A stretch of 64,000 bases of DNA from Lantana camara (lineage: Eukaryota; Streptophyta; Magnoliopsida; Lamiales; Verbenaceae). Under the pieces are notes generated by a model. That model saw only the letters and a list, made by a program, of their open reading frames with translations, had not been told where the DNA came from and ran no database searches. The translations under genes were made by a program, and so were the position numbers. Where the stretch lies: NCBI GenBank assembly GCA_037501455.1, contig CM074861.1, positions 36,162,001 through 36,226,000 on the forward strand. Direction: 5' to 3'. This document shows, piece after piece, positions 48,208 to 63,829 of the stretch. Every line of letters begins with the position of its first letter. The first letter of the stretch is position 1.

Positions 48208-50207
48208 AGATGCTGTTTACCAACTTTGGCGCAGTGCTTAGCGTTCTTGAGTTGTGTCTTTTAAGCAGTTGTTCTGTTTTCTCTAAGAAGAACGGTTGGG
48301 AACTTTTGCATTATTCGTTTTTGCATAGATCCACAGCTCGTGAGACATTAAGGTCATTTGTGCATTTAAATCCGACCCGTCAATTAATATTAAGTTTACA
48401 ACTTTTTGGTAATCGCATAATAAAGAACATACGACTCAAAAGGTATTTGAATCTGTTGGAAATCAGTTTTGTAGTAGTCAGATTATCAAATATAATAGAT
48501 AATCAGGTTTTACAGTATACATATAATGTACAACATAGATAAGTAATTCAAAACATAAGTACCATAATTATGTGATGAAAATATATAATTTAAAATGTAA
48601 ATACCAACAACTTATATGTCCAATATATCAATGGAAGACTATAATACAGAACTTGCAAACTTGTTATCATGTTAATTCCACGAGAGTGTAGAAGCATATG
48701 AGGCCAGGAGAGTGCAGAATTATATGAGGATAAATATCAGTAGTGTATTATAAAAATCAGAATATGATTATGAAAAATCAGAATAATACTATAAAAAGGT
48801 AAATCGAGAGACTTATTGTTTGCTATGATTGAATCGTGGCAAATGCCGACTTTCCTTAAAGAAGTATTCGTCCCACTACTGGTGTGTTAGGTTGTCGCGA
48901 AACTCCTTCCAAGATAAGACAGTCCAGGGATTTTCGAATCACATATACGCATGATCTCAGGAGAATCTGACTTCGCCTACTAACCAGGGCTTTTATGAGA
49001 GAGTGTGGTGACTGGTTGGTACTTTAGAAAACGAGCTATGTGTGTGGAAGTATGTTTTCTGACTGAACTCACAAATATCCGTGTGTGTGTTTCGTACCGT
49101 AGTGTATTTTTCAATACCAAACCATAAATCTATTTAGCCTTCTAACACTTCCTTTTACCACATTTTACATACTTGTCTCCTTATTTCTCTTTCATAGACT
49201 TCTAACACTTCATTTTACCACATTTTACCAAAAAAGTCTGGTACGTTTTAGATCAGATATCAATCCAGGTTCATTGTATTAGTATCACACAATTATTATT
49301 TATAACTGTTTGGTGTCATCGTTATTTCAATACCAAAATAAATGTCCAGCAATAAATCTCATATTTATACTTACCAATATGCAATACTTAATGTATAACT
49401 TAATAAACAACCCCTTTTTTTTTTTGGAGAACCGGTCGAAGCCGTAGGGTTATTACTGAGGACCCTACCTCATAAATAAGCCACCCAAACCAAGAAGAAA
49501 ATACAAATGTTCATGATCCAAGGATCGAAGATGCTGCTAAGACTTGAGTGCCCACGAAACACAAACACCGTGACAAACAAATGGGCAACATAATAAAGCA
49601 TAGACCTCGAGCCATCTCTGGCCAAGTTATAGGAACAAAAACGAATATGGCCATCAACACTGTTCCAGCCCCTCATACTAAACAAGATATAGGATCACTC
49701 GTTGGCCTCGAAATGAGGCGCCCAGTCCCCCGAGCGAAGATGATGCGCATCAGTGTGACCCGCATCGGGCAACGAATGGTCGCACTCCAAATGTTAGCGT
49801 CCTCAGGGCTTTGAATACCATTGGTAAGTTGGCGTTGGACAATTTGTACAGTGTCGTCAATTCTAGAGTTACTATCTTGGCGCGTGTCCCACACCTCGTC
49901 CCATTTCCGAACCAACCATAGGACTCTATTAACCTGCAAAAATATCAATACCCAACTCGTCCTAGGGTGGTCATTTTGAGGGATAATAAGCAACAAAATT
50001 AATAGGTTATTCCAAATAGTACCTGACTTCCAGTAAAATCTTGTTCTGGGGTACATCATCATCCCTACTGTTCTAGCAGGTCCTGATATCTGCATACATA
50101 GGAAAAACAATTATCATTAAAACCGTGAATGGATATTAGCCACCCCCCATTTATCCATTCTTATGATGCCTTTGAGCTGTGCTTGGAACATCGACTCCGG
50201 GTAGAAT

Positions 50208-52779
50208 TGTAATGCCCTAGCTTTCGGCAATTCAGGTATGAACGACGCGTGTGCGTTTGAGAGTTAGATTTTAATTTCAATTGATCATTTCTTTAATATT
50301 CCATTTCAAGACATAATTTTATAAAATTATATTCTTAGTATTTTATTGAAAATTCATATCATATCATAATTATCGCATAAATTGAACGTGATTGCAATGT
50401 GAATTATTTTCCCGAATGTGATTTAATTCTTTTATGGCCTTAATTGATCATTTTCATGAATTTGGGACTTAATTGCATCAGACTTGATTGATCAATTGTT
50501 ATGGAAGTGAACTTAATTGCATGACTTTAATAAAGGAAGGATTTAATTGCAAAATTGGCCATTCTCTTCCCCTTTCTTAGCAGCATTCACGTACCATTAC
50601 ATTCCCATTTCATACAAACATTTCATCTTTGCTCCATTTTCTTTCCTTGTTCAACCGAGACAAACCCTTCTTGGAAGAGAGGGAGATTTCTTCTTGCAAG
50701 CATCATATTTGTGGGATTTGTGATATTTGAGGCATCATCAACATCATTTCTTCTTCTTGGCTTCCATTTCTTTCATTTGAGGTAACTTTGGAGATTTCCT
50801 GATTTTCTTGAATAAATGGTATAAATAGGGCTTTGCATTGGATTGGATAAATTGTGTATTGGTTGTTGGAAATATGTTTATGAACTTTGAGCTCAAGATT
50901 GATGCATATAACTTGTGAATTATGGACTTGGACCATGAGTGTTGATATGGGTTTGGATTGATGGATTATTGATGATCTAACATGGGAAATGAGTGTTTAA
51001 ATGAATTGCTATTGATTATATGCAAGCTAGTATGTTTATTGCATCAAATATATGCATTACATCTTGGCTTGAAGCCATTTTGGTGGTGGTTTGTTGTTAC
51101 TCCATTGCTGCTCTGTTTTGTTCTGCTTCTTCAGCTGCTCACGTATTTTGGGAGCGGCCCTTCCCAACCCCAGTTTAAAACTGGAACGGCCGTTCCCATG
51201 ATTCTGAGTCAGCAAGGCCAGCGAGCCTGGGAACGGCCATTCCCATTTTGGCCTTTAAGCCGGAAGGGCCGTTCCCAGCTAAAATGTTTTCCCTTTTTAA
51301 AAAAACGCTGGCGCGTTTCTGAAGGGCCATGGGAACGGCCCTTCCCATTTTCAAAGGGAGGCCGGAACGGCCGTTCCCATAACGTCTGCAGAGCAAAAAG
51401 CTACTGCATAAAAATTGATTTTCACCACCATCATCCAATCACTTCTTTGACCCCTAATTGCTTTTATATGATCCATTATGAAGTGAAACAAGATATTTTC
51501 ATGGTACATTGCATTTTTCCCGTCATCTCGTTGCATTTTCGCCGTTCGTCATATTTGGTACATTTTGAGTCGTGTTTCACGGACATTTGTCTTTCTTGCA
51601 CAGACCAGCTTCCTGGTGACGAGGAGCAGGCCCTGTGAGCTGTTTCCTTGGTTGTTTTTGGGTCGTTCAGGTGAGGTTTAATTTTAGATACATAGGACCC
51701 GTATAACCCTATGTGAAATTTTAAGCCAAAACCTATCTATATATTTATAGTTTTCAAACGAGATTGGTTTTCGAAGGACTTATTGAACTATTGATTAATT
51801 GATTTGGCGAGTATTGTATTGCACTGTGGGCCCGAGGGTAGTACTCGAGCCAACCGGGAAAGCATGGGCTGACGGGTAACTCGAGAGCTATCCTCACCAA
51901 ATTGGGATGACCTCTGAACCCCCTAGGAGATTAGGGGGGGAAGGAGTTCCGGGCTTAGGGATTCATGTACCCTCTGCCCAGATTGATTGGATGGTGGGGC
52001 CTTGCAATCCCACCATCACCCGGAGGAAGAAGGTGCCATTGAAACTACTAATTGTGCACAGTAATAAATTGCTTGATCACTTAATCACCTAATAATTAAT
52101 TGATTGATTGATTGATTGTACACAGTCGGTGTAAGGTTGGAGAATTGCCCCACTCGCCGGGCCACAAATTGATTGTATTGAATTGGTTAAATTGAAATTG
52201 AATTAGTTGTAACCTCGGGCGATAGAATCTCGTATTTTATTAAATTGTATTGTTTTCCAAAAATTATTACCCGAGATTATGACTTGCATGTTTGTGCGGT
52301 TATATTTATTTATACCCCTCGCTCAGTGTGTGTTGGACTGACACCTCAACTTTTCAGTTGTTTTGCAGGGCGTGCTAGGTGGGAATTTAGAGTCTAGTTG
52401 TTTTTAAATTTGGGTCTAGCACACTTCATTCCCACATTTTGCTCATGTATAGCTACTTGGGATATTTTGTATCATGCCTTGTTACCTACCTCGTTTGGAG
52501 ATGATATTGTATTGATAGTGTAATTGTTGGTACCTATTAGTAAATAAATAAATATGGTACCTATAAGTATTTAATGAATGTTATTGCTTCCGTTTTCATA
52601 ACTCTGAATTGTTCTACTGATTGTTGGATTGGTTTTTAATTGAGGGTACCCGCCTAGCCTTGTGTCGTTTTATTGTCTCCCGTTCGCTATGGCTTTGATT
52701 CATGTATGGATTGTCCATTTCATATGTGGATTGGGGCTATAGTGCGGGGGATGTGGTGCCTAGCGTTCCGGGTGCTACA
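50208..52779 (+). mobile_element. Solo LTR C inside the LINE
   Basis: It begins TGTAATGCCCTAGCTTTCGG and ends GGTGCTACA, flanked by AGAAT (50203-50207) and AGAAC (52780-52784), a 5-bp duplication with one change. It is collinear with LTR A over 2.57 kb except for the palindrome word. Removing it reconnects the LINE RNase H frame, which then ends at about 50117. ORF 50982-51638 is chance. Confidence 0.9.
51149..51379 (+). promoter_or_regulatory. Palindrome array GGGAACGGCCGTTCCC in solo LTR C
   Basis: Six sites lie at about 51149-51166, 51182-51198, 51229-51244, 51262-51277, 51331-51346 and 51364-51379. Two have perfect arms (GGAACGGCCGTTCC); four carry one or two changes. The array sits about 940-1170 bases from the LTR start, the same place as the array of LTR A (about 930-1140). 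A weak TATA-like TTTATATG lies at 51463. Confidence 0.88.
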
Positions 52780-55700
52780 AGAACCATTCGATCTGATCTC
52801 GTGCTCCTTTCGAGGCTAAATTGTCTGCCGCCATGTTACCTTCTCTGAACACATGTGTAAATCGAACGTTCATATCCTTTTGTATTCTGCATGAACCTGA
52901 CGTTCCTCGCTTGATGATTGCTATAGCTGTTTCAACATCCATTTCTATCCACAGGTTGTTGCAGCATCTATTTGCTGCCTGCTTAATACTTATATTTGCT
53001 TCCATATTAGTTGCATGCCCAATGCCCTTGCTGAAAGCGTAAACCACCGAGCCGTTGCTATCTCGTAGAATTCCACCAATCCCGGCTTGATCGGGATTCC
53101 CCCGCGAAGCTCCATCAGTGTTCGATTTTATCCATCCAGGGCTCAGATTTATCCATCTAACAGTAGACACCTTCGCTTTTTTTTTGGTTTCAACGACTGC
53201 CCCAAACTTCCTCGCAGTCCAGAAGTCACCACGCCACCACTCCCTACGCAAGAGACCAGTCTTATTAAGTTGAAAAACATGATTTTTAACATGATGAATA
53301 ATATTGAGATAGGAAAAGGGACTCCCTCCATGTTTCGTGTTGTTTTGTTCTAGCCACGTGTACCAAAACACAAGAATCGGAACCATAATCTTGACATGTT
53401 TAGATGAACTGTACGGGGAAGAGTTGATCCAGGATTGTAGGACTGTTGTTGGGTTCCTTTTATCCAACAAATTTAGTCTGAAGAGGCTTGTGAAATGCAT
53501 CCAGACCTGCGAGAGTTTTTCACTAGTAATGAAAACATGACTTAAAGTCTCTCAGTTCTTGCAGCAAACACACTTTGAAGGGATGTTTATGCCCTTCTTC
53601 TCCAAACGGTCGTCAATTGGCAACCAGTCCTTAAGAAGCCTCCAAACGAAAAGCTGAATAGTAGAAGTGAGGTTTACACTCCAAATGACTTTTAGAAGGT
53701 CAGAAGGTTGTCTCTTCTCTCGTATAGTTTCATAGGCTGATTTCAAGGAAAAATTCCCCAGACTTTCCAAATCCCAACAAGGAAGATCCGTACTTGGTTG
53801 TGCAATAGGGACCGCTGCTATATCTTTAGCCAAGTTTAGGCCAACAAAAGTTTGTAAGGACCTGACACACCATCCATCGCTATCCTAGAAAAGATTAGCT
53901 CTAATCTCGCTTTGAAGACCTTCCACAACATCCGCCAACTTCTTTCCATAGAACCATTTGTTTTGAGCAAAAGAAATCTCACCTGAAGCAAGGGTCCAGA
54001 ATAAATGTTCCTCAGCCTTGGCCCGAACGCTACAGATACGTTGCCAGATTCTCGAGCTTCTACTCGGGATAGTGGCCTCAATCGGATGGGTCTCTTTGAA
54101 ATCTTTGCTCCTCATGAAATTCACCCGAAGCGAATTGGCCGTTCTGAGCTTCCACCATAATTTGAAGGAAAAAGCCTCGGTTAAATTCTTTAAACTTCGG
54201 ACACCAATTCCGCCCTCAGCCGTTGGGAAGCATAGGCGTTCCCACGCTGCCCAATGAATAACTTTGGTGTCCGATTTGCTTCCCTAGAAGAACTTGTTGA
54301 ATATTCGATGGATGCGTTGTATTACCGACTTTGACGGTTACAGAATTTGGATCGTGTAGGTCGGTATGACATGCAAAACTGATTTTATAAGCTGGAGTCG
54401 GCCACCATAAGAAAAGTTGACACATTCCTATCCTTGAAGCTTCGCTCGAATCTTATCAATGAGGCCCTAAAAAAGAGCCACTCTCGTTCGGCCTGCATAT
54501 AGGGGAACTCCAAGGTAGGTGATTGGTATTTTTTCCCTTTTATGACCAAATATCTCCCTGACTTCGTTTTCATCACGTTCGGTGGTGTTTCACATAATAT
54601 AGGAGCACTTTTCCCTATTTACCTTTTGTCCAGAACAATCTTCATAGCTCTGGATAATATTTTTAACTTGTTGGAGTGACCAAGTTCTATTGTTCGTGAA
54701 GATTATCGTGTCGTCGGCATAAGAAAGATGGGTAACCGCTATGTCTTTTGTTCCGCTGTAATGGCTAGCCTCATCTGTTTAAGCTAGATTGTTCAAGAGA
54801 ACGGACAGAAAGTCCGAAGCAATCACAAATAGTGAGGGGGATAATGGGTCCCCTTGTCGGAGGCCTCTTGTTGAATGGAAGAATCCCGACGACACCCCGT
54901 TGATCATCATTGAGAACCAGCAGTTTCCTATACACCTTTTAACCATATCAATCTAGAGTTTTGAAAATCCCTTCTTACGAAGCATAGTTTCTAAGAAATC
55001 CCAATCAATACGATCATAGGCCCTGGCCATATCTAGCTTAAGAATAACATTCTTCAGTTTGCTTTTATTGTCTAAGCTATTCGCCATTTCTTGGGCCAAC
55101 AGGATGTTTTCGCATATGTTCCGGCCCGGGACGAACCCACTTTGATTGGTAGAGATAACCTTAGGTAACACAATGGCAAGTTTGGAATTTAAAAGCTTGG
55201 TTATCACCTTGTTAGAGACATTACAAAGACTTACCGGACGGAATTGACTCTAGTGTCCTGGGTTCTCAACTTTCGGAATGAGGATAATTGTCGTTGAAGT
55301 GTACGCCTTAGGAAGCGTAGCTCCTTTAAAGAAGTCCCGGACTGCTTCATATACATCCTCTGCAGTAGTATCCCAGAAAAATTGGTAGAATCTAGCTCCA
55401 AAGCCTTCCGGTCCCGCCGCACTGTGAGGGCAAATAGAGAAGACCGCTTCTTTAACCTCTTCAATAGACGATATGACACAGTCTCTCTTTCTCATCCAAG
55501 TTTAGGGAAGGTTGCACTATATCTGTTTGATCCAAGGTGCCTCTGTTGCTGCGACCCGAAGTCAGCAGTCCTTCAAAGAAGTTATTTACAGAAAGTCGGA
55601 TAGCAGCAGGGTTTGTTAAGGTTTGCCCTCTATCGTTTATTGAATTTATAGTATTCCGGAATCTTTTCTTCTTGACAAGAGCATGAAAGTAATGTGTATT

Positions 55701-56911
55701 TCTCTCTCCCTCCACTAACCATTTACATACCGCCTTTTGTCGCTAATAGTCTTCTGCACTTCTTCCATTACGTTGTCACCAGATTCATATTTATTAAATT
55801 CTCCTCCGATGGGCTGTTATCATACTGTTGTTCCGCCTTCAGTGCCTGTTCCTCTGCAATTTTCACCCTTTCAAACACATTTCCAAAGACCTCTAAGTTC
55901 CATTGTTTAAGGCAGCCTTTAAGCTTCTTAATTTCAAAGGTAACTTCCATATTCCCCTCGCTGTTATGGGCTTCCTCCAGTTCTCCTCAACAACTTCCCG
56001 AATTTTATTATGGCGAAGCCACATGTCCTGAAATCTAAAAGAGGATGGGCGCCGTTGTTGTGGGTTGTCACAGGATATGAGAAGTGGGCAATGGTCCGAA
56101 GTGCCTCGCGAGAGGTGCCTTATTTGAGTGAACGAGTATAAGTCTGCCCATGCCTTAGTCACCATAACCCGGTCAATTCGTTGCCAAACAGTTCCATTTG
56201 TCCAAGTGTAAGGACAACCCTCAAAAGTTGGTTCAACAAGTGCACACTCCCGAATGAAGTCAACAAATTCCTCAATACCTAAGAGGTCCGGCGTTCTGCC
56301 ACCTTGTCTTTCTTCCACCTTAGCAACAATGTTAAAGTCCCCCCCAATTAACCAAGGGCTGTTGCTGTCAACGTTACTTCTGAAGAAATCCCAAAGCGGC
56401 CTTCGAAGAGAGGTTTCACTACTAGCATGTATGATCGAAAGAAAAACCTGAGAAGGCTAATCTGCATAGATAATTTTCAGGTGTAGGAATTGGCGGTCAT
56501 CACCGAGCACATCCACTTGCATTCCCTCGCATGAGAAAAACTAGATGTGGTTAGTAACATTACAGATAACATTGCCAAAGTGAAACTTATTACACATAAA
56601 CTGAGTGTCCAGTGTGATCTTGGGTTCAATAATAGCAAGAAACTTAAACTTATTCTTTTTACAGATACATTTTAGGATTCACGGTCTTTCTTCATTGGCG
56701 ATACCTCTTATATTCCAAATCAGTCCTTGAATCATGGATCACTCGACTGATTGGCCGACAACCTAGTTGTCCTTTTAGAGGCCATAGTGGTAGGTGTGGG
56801 TTTGGGCACCTTCTTCTTTTTCTGATTCGTTACTTGCTGGGAGTTGTCATCCTTGGACTTCCTGTCTGGTGGTTCCTTTAGCTTTATGGTTAGATATTCT
56901 GCTGACTGTGC

Positions 56912-58126
56912 TCATTTGAAAGCACCTTTCTCTTTTATAGTTTCAACATCATCTTCTTGATCACATAACCACTCCTTGTCTATCTCATTTAACATAGCTT
57001 GTTCCGCTGCCGAGGCCTTATCCTCAGTATCAATAGACTCGAAGGACTTGTTTTCATCAACTTCGTCCTTTTCATTTTCCATGCTGCAATCTCTGTATCT
57101 TCCTTCAGGGCCCAGACTACTTCCTAGGCCTTCCAAAGCCTGTAGCTCTTTGTTTCCATTGTCTTTATTTTCGTTATTTTCCACCAAAGTATCTGTGCCC
57201 TTTTACTTTTCATTCTCATTATCGTTTCCCTCCTGTGAAGCCTGTTGTAGTTCAATCGATGGCTTAGAAGTTGGTTTGAAGGCTTTTTCCACCCACTGTT
57301 TGGTGTTTATTCCTTTCCTCTACTGCTCTGTCGTCTTTTGCTGGTTATTCCCATTTGCAGTCGCTTCTCTTTTTTCCTGTATAAACGTTCTTAAATCCTC
57401 GCCTTCATCAAGCTCATTATTATCAGCTAATTCCTGGTCTGTTACACCCTCATAACAATCTTTTTGACTATGACCCAAGCGGTTGCATTTTCGGCAATAA
57501 GGCGACAATCTTTCATAGATCACAGGCTGCAGATGCGTACCTCCATGATAAGTAATTGTTAGTCTTTCCTTCAGCGGTTTAAGGAGATTCACTTCCACAC
57601 AGAAGCGTGCCATAGATGGCCTTTGAATGTCGAAGGTGCCTTCGTCAAAGCACAGAGGTTCCCCAATTTGCTGTGCAATGTCCATGAGAAAGGTTGGTTT
57701 GATGAACTGTGTTTTGAGTCCTGGTAGCCGTACCCAAACTGGGACAATTGATGGTTCCACTTTTGGGTTAAAAGTTGACATCCATTTGAAAATTCTCATA
57801 GGGTATCCATCAAAGACATGAAATTTTTGTAACCATATACGGTTATAGTCTTCCTCTGTTTCCAGTCGGATAAGCACATGCTTGATGTTTAGCACTATGT
57901 TTGTTATACCATTTCGTTCTGTAACCTTACCATAACGCCGACGATTTGGGTCTCTTGGAAAGAGATGAACTTTTCCAGATTTGGGTGGGATGGATTTGTT
58001 GGTAGTGTTCATCACTGCTACATAAGATTTCCTTCCTAAAGCATCTGCATATGAATTCGTCTGTTTAGGAATCAGATCATCAGGTGGTGCTTCCTGCGGT
58101 AGCGTTACCGGTGGATTGGCGGCCAT
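56912..58126 (-). pseudogene. LINE ORF1 (DUF4283 and zinc knuckle)
   Basis: The first 268 codons (58126-57320) are open. Residues about 50-190 are DUF4283-like, with MRIFKWMSTFNP and PVWVRLPGL, and are followed by the zinc knuckle CRKCNRLGHSQKDC near residue 225. Stops at about 57317 and 57205 separate the acidic C-terminal part (57187-56912). In plant L1 elements ORF1 binds RNA and is needed for transposition. Confidence 0.88.
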
Positions 58127-58383
58127 AGTGGAGACAGACGGGACCCTAGATGTATCTTAATCTACGTTGATAACTTAATAAACAACCTTGATTGCATATA
58201 AAGTACAAATATCATAATATATCATCTGGAATATAACATACCACAAAGTTACAATCTTTATTACTTCCACTTTATTTAACCTTTGATTTTAAACTTTATT
58301 CTATGGATTCCTACCAAGAAATTTGATAATCCTCCAAGAATAAATTCATTTACAAAATATTAATATCAAATTCCAACAGAATC

Positions 58384-59205
58384 TAACTCATTTTAGATAA
58401 ATTTCAATCAGTGCATAATATAATACGGACTTACTGCTCGAGGGTAATCTTTGTCACAAAAATAATTTAAAAATATGCATATTTATGCTTTAAGTGCGGG
58501 ATATCTTTATCACAAAATCAATTTAAAAATAAAATATGCATCTTTATGCGTTGAGTGCATGAGGAATTGCTAGTTTAATATATGATGGACTTTATATAAT
58601 TTCTTTAAGATTTATTTGAATTATGTAAATTTAAATTTTTGAAAAATAAATACTATTGATTATTTTTATGAAAGTAAAGGGTAATATACTATTAAATTCA
58701 AATGATATATTGAGTTTCAATTTAATAGTATATCATTAATAATGAAATTTGGATATTTAACTGATTGGATTTTCTAGTTTTATATGTAAATCTACTTATT
58801 TAGAATGATAAGTATTCATAATTGTGTATCATCTATCCAATTTCTTTATTAGTGAAAAATCGTATTGGGATTAAAATCCGAGCCTTCAAAGCCAAGACTT
58901 AAGAGCACTCCATGTGAAGAGTATCTTATATAATATCGAACACAATATATAATAACAAAATGATGTTTTTATAAGTTTCACTATATTATACATTGAAAGT
59001 TCATGCAAACATGGCACAAGCATATGGAGTGCTCTTAAAAAGAACACTAAACCCTCAAAATTAAAAAAAATCTTATCGTCGTATCATATAGAATCATTGA
59101 ACCATTTTATTATATCATATTATGTTCGATACGGTATGGGATACTTTTTATATGGAAAATTGCAAAAAAGATTTATTGTCGTATGATATTATATTTATAT
59201 CAATC
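58384..59205. other. AKR2 downstream spacer
   Basis: It is paralogous to the sequence downstream of AKR1, with the ATTTAAAAA empty site at about 58520. 58909-59035 is bounded by AAGAGCACTCCAT and its inverse ATGGAGTGCTCTT, a possible small inverted segment or MITE. No gene is seen. Confidence 0.6.
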
Positions 59206-59210
59206 ATATC

Positions 59211-60511
59211 TGTTAAATTACTTTATTTAGTTTTGATGATTAAAAAATTGTGTCTTTCCTTAATTTCTTATTATCCAAAGTTAGACAACTTAGCTTGAAG
59301 TTGAAAATCAAAGGGCAGGAAGCCTTGAAAACTGAGATAAGGAATCAATTCATCTGGTACCAGAACACCAACTGAGGTGTATATATATAGCTCTATCTCT
59401 TCAAAAGAGAAGCTCAGCTCAAAGCCAAAATAAAGGAATCATTAAAGGAAGCTGAGATAGGAAATAGAATCATAAGAGACACAAGTTGAAGAAAAAACTG
59501 ATCAAAAGGAGCAATTTGTCTGGTACCAAAACAACTGGTTTCACATCCAGCTCCATCCTTCTAAATCAAAAAGGAGCTCAGCAAAAGTTAGAGCTATACC
59601 TTCAAAGCAAAAAGAAGGGTGAAAGAAGCTGATCAGATTATCAGAAGCGAAGTCTGTCCAAGAATCAAGGGAAAGATGAATCAAGGAAAAAGGTTAAAAA
59701 AAAGAGATTCATCTGGTACCAAAATGGCAACTGGTACAAAGCATTTCAAGGTCAATGTTGAATCCAAATTCAACACTACCTTAAGCTGCTCAAACTCACA
59801 AAATTCAAAAGGAAGCTGAAGTCAACACAAAGCTCACTCAAAGTATAGAAGCTCAATGAATCTTTTCCAACTTGCTGAAAGCAAAAATGAAAAGAACAAA
59901 GTCTACAACAGAAGTTCAAAGGCAACACATGTCCAACAGTCCTTGTACTTGCCTGGTATCAAAATCTGGGAAAATGTGAAAGTTTCAAAATTCAAAATTT
60001 GAGTCTAAAGACTCTTTTAGAGTTTCTCCTTTTTAAAGGATTGCAGATATAACTTCAAGGGATATTCAATCTCTTTCATTAGCTGCCATTCACATAGAGG
60101 TTTATGTTGTCATAGTGTTCTTCAGCTTGTCAGTTAGCTTGAGTCCTGGAACATTTGGTTCCACTGTCAAATGTACTTTTGGTCCAAATCTGTTTCCAGT
60201 TGCTTGTATCTTGTATTCACATATCTTTATAAACTGCTCTTTAAAATCCTAAGCATAACAAATTTAGGTTGTGGACTCACTTATCCAACTAGTGCTTTTC
60301 ACAGTTGTGGTAAGCTAACCACTATAATTCCCTTGTGTTCTTGTTATTCTTGCTCACTCTGTTCTAGGTTGGTATGAATTTCATTTTGGTTCCAGTTTAG
60401 TTATCTCTACTGTCTGAGTTTGGAGGATCTTTCATCCGGGGTTATTTTTACAAAAATTTCAATTCAACCCCTCACACCCCCTCCCCTCCCCCCGGCCCCT
60501 CTTGTTTAACA
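59211..60511 (+). mobile_element. Solo LTR D (SIRE/Maximus-like copia)
   Basis: It starts TGTTAAATTACTTTATTTAG and ends CTTGTTTAACA, with the perfect duplication ATATC (59206-59210, 60512-60516). The TTTTGATGATTAAAA opening and the CAATTCAACCCC(T)C pyrimidine-rich end resemble LTRs of SIRE-type copia elements (from memory). AKR1's spacer has the uninterrupted ATATCGTATTTATG at about 35850. ORFs 59619-59819 and 60171-60377 are chance. Confidence 0.85.
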
Positions 60512-60516
60512 ATATC

Positions 60517-61262
60517 GTATTTATATTGTTGTATTCGTGCATTATAATTTACAAGTAAGCTCCAAGAATATGGTAACCCATTTTGTCAGGATGATGACGA
60601 TTGCGATGATGTTTATGCCAAAGCCTACAGTGACCCATTTTCTCGATGATGACGACGACGACGACGACAAGGTACAGATAAAAGTTACTGAGAAAATTGC
60701 ATTTTTGTATAGCAACTTACCAAATTTAGTAATTTTGGTACATTTCAATTTTCGGTGAAAAAATCAACTCATAACATAAAAAAATTACAATTTCATGCAC
60801 TATTTGAACTGAATAGATATGACCCGCTGGATAGTTGCCACTAAACAGGTTTTGTGGCTTTCGGGTTGGTTTTCTAACGGGTTATATCTATTCGGGTTAA
60901 ATAGTGTATGAAATTGAGAACTTCTGAAAATTTGGGCTAGTTTTTTTCGCTATACCAAAATTACAAATTAGTGTGAGTTGATATAATGAAATTGCAATTT
61001 CTTCTAATATTACTTAAAAAAATCTTAGAATAGCGAACATTTAACGTAGCCCATTCTTTTCCAGTTGATAAATTGGCTCAAGAGGCAAGAGTCTATTCAC
61101 AGATCAAAGGGTCACACCCGTGGTTTGTTCGTTAACTCTACTGTAATCACTTAATTGGTGAAAGGTGACAAAAGCGGGAAAATCTGCTTTTGACTCCACT
61201 TCCTTCATGGTTTCTTAAATTTCAGTAACTTATAGATTTTTCTTATGGACTGTTGTAGGTAC
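60517..61262. other. Upstream duplicated block of AKR3
   Basis: It is the counterpart of 35880-36165 plus 40635-41120 before AKR2, without solo LTR A and the TRIM. A GAC trinucleotide run lies at 60651-60669. No gene. Confidence 0.75.
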
Positions 61263-61278
61263 ATTTGAGTTTTCTGCA

Positions 61279-63564
<2,286 letters not shown>

Positions 63565-63829
63565 CTGCATGCACTATTACAAGTCTGGTGTTCTCTGACA
63601 TTTGTACTGTTTTCTTTTGTGTTTCTGAAACTCCTATGTTAATAAAATTTGAGAACCGGAGATGAATAAGAGATGAAGACGTTGTTTGCTGGTATGTGTT
63701 GTTCTTCATGAAAGTAAGATGGTAAACTATATCAATTGAAAATTGTGGAGACTAATCGATACTCTTGCCATTGGGTATGGACATGTGGTAAATCCTCTAG
63801 AAGTTGCCCCTTTTTTTAGGAGTTATGAT

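Larger units (their letters stand above)
50117..56734 (-). pseudogene. LINE ORF2 (endonuclease, RT, RNase H), decayed
   Basis: It starts near 56734 (MIQGLIWNIRG), the usual plant L1 endonuclease opening. Endonuclease (56734 to about 55950) includes WLIGGDFNIV, RIDRVMV and SDHCPLL. RT (about 55700-54200) has NQSGFVPGRNI, LKLDMARAYDRIDW, RQGDPLSPSLF and the catalytic YADD (about 54720). The zinc-binding tail (53833-53552) has FVWRLLKDWLPIDDRL. RNase H (53500-52780) keeps Asp (KSNTDGASRG), Glu (ATNMEANI), Asp (EMDVETA) and Asp (NMAADNLA). The last residues continue beyond solo LTR C to 50117. Stops or frameshifts occur near 56690, 56460, 55250, 54960, 54780 and 53540, among other places. Confidence 0.88.
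49413..58169 (-). mobile_element. Full-length LINE (L1-type), split by solo LTR C
   Basis: It is bounded by a perfect 18-bp duplication, ATAACTTAATAAACAACC (49395-49412 and 58170-58187). The - strand 3' end is a poly-A tail, seen as T's at 49415-49425. Subtracting solo LTR C leaves about 6.2 kb. A 43-base leader precedes ORF1 (58126). ORF1 has DUF4283 and a zinc knuckle; ORF2 has endonuclease, RT, zinc-binding and RNase H regions. About 700 bases of 3' region follow. Several stops make it inactive. Confidence 0.92.
48454..58378. mobile_element. Copia-type solo LTR split by a LINE
   Basis: The ends are TGTTGGAAATC and ATTCCAACA (8-base inverted repeat TGTTGGAA/TTCCAACA), with the 5-bp duplication GAATC (48449-48453, 58379-58383). 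AKR1's downstream region has the uninterrupted TTTGAATCTGACTCG. Without the LINE the LTR is about 1150 bases (48454-49412 plus 58188-58378). No internal region. The family is uncertain. Confidence 0.82.

Noticed and set aside
50982..51638. 218-codon ORF in solo LTR C
   Set aside because: It runs through the palindrome array and other LTR sequence, is absent from the collinear LTR A, and has no domain.
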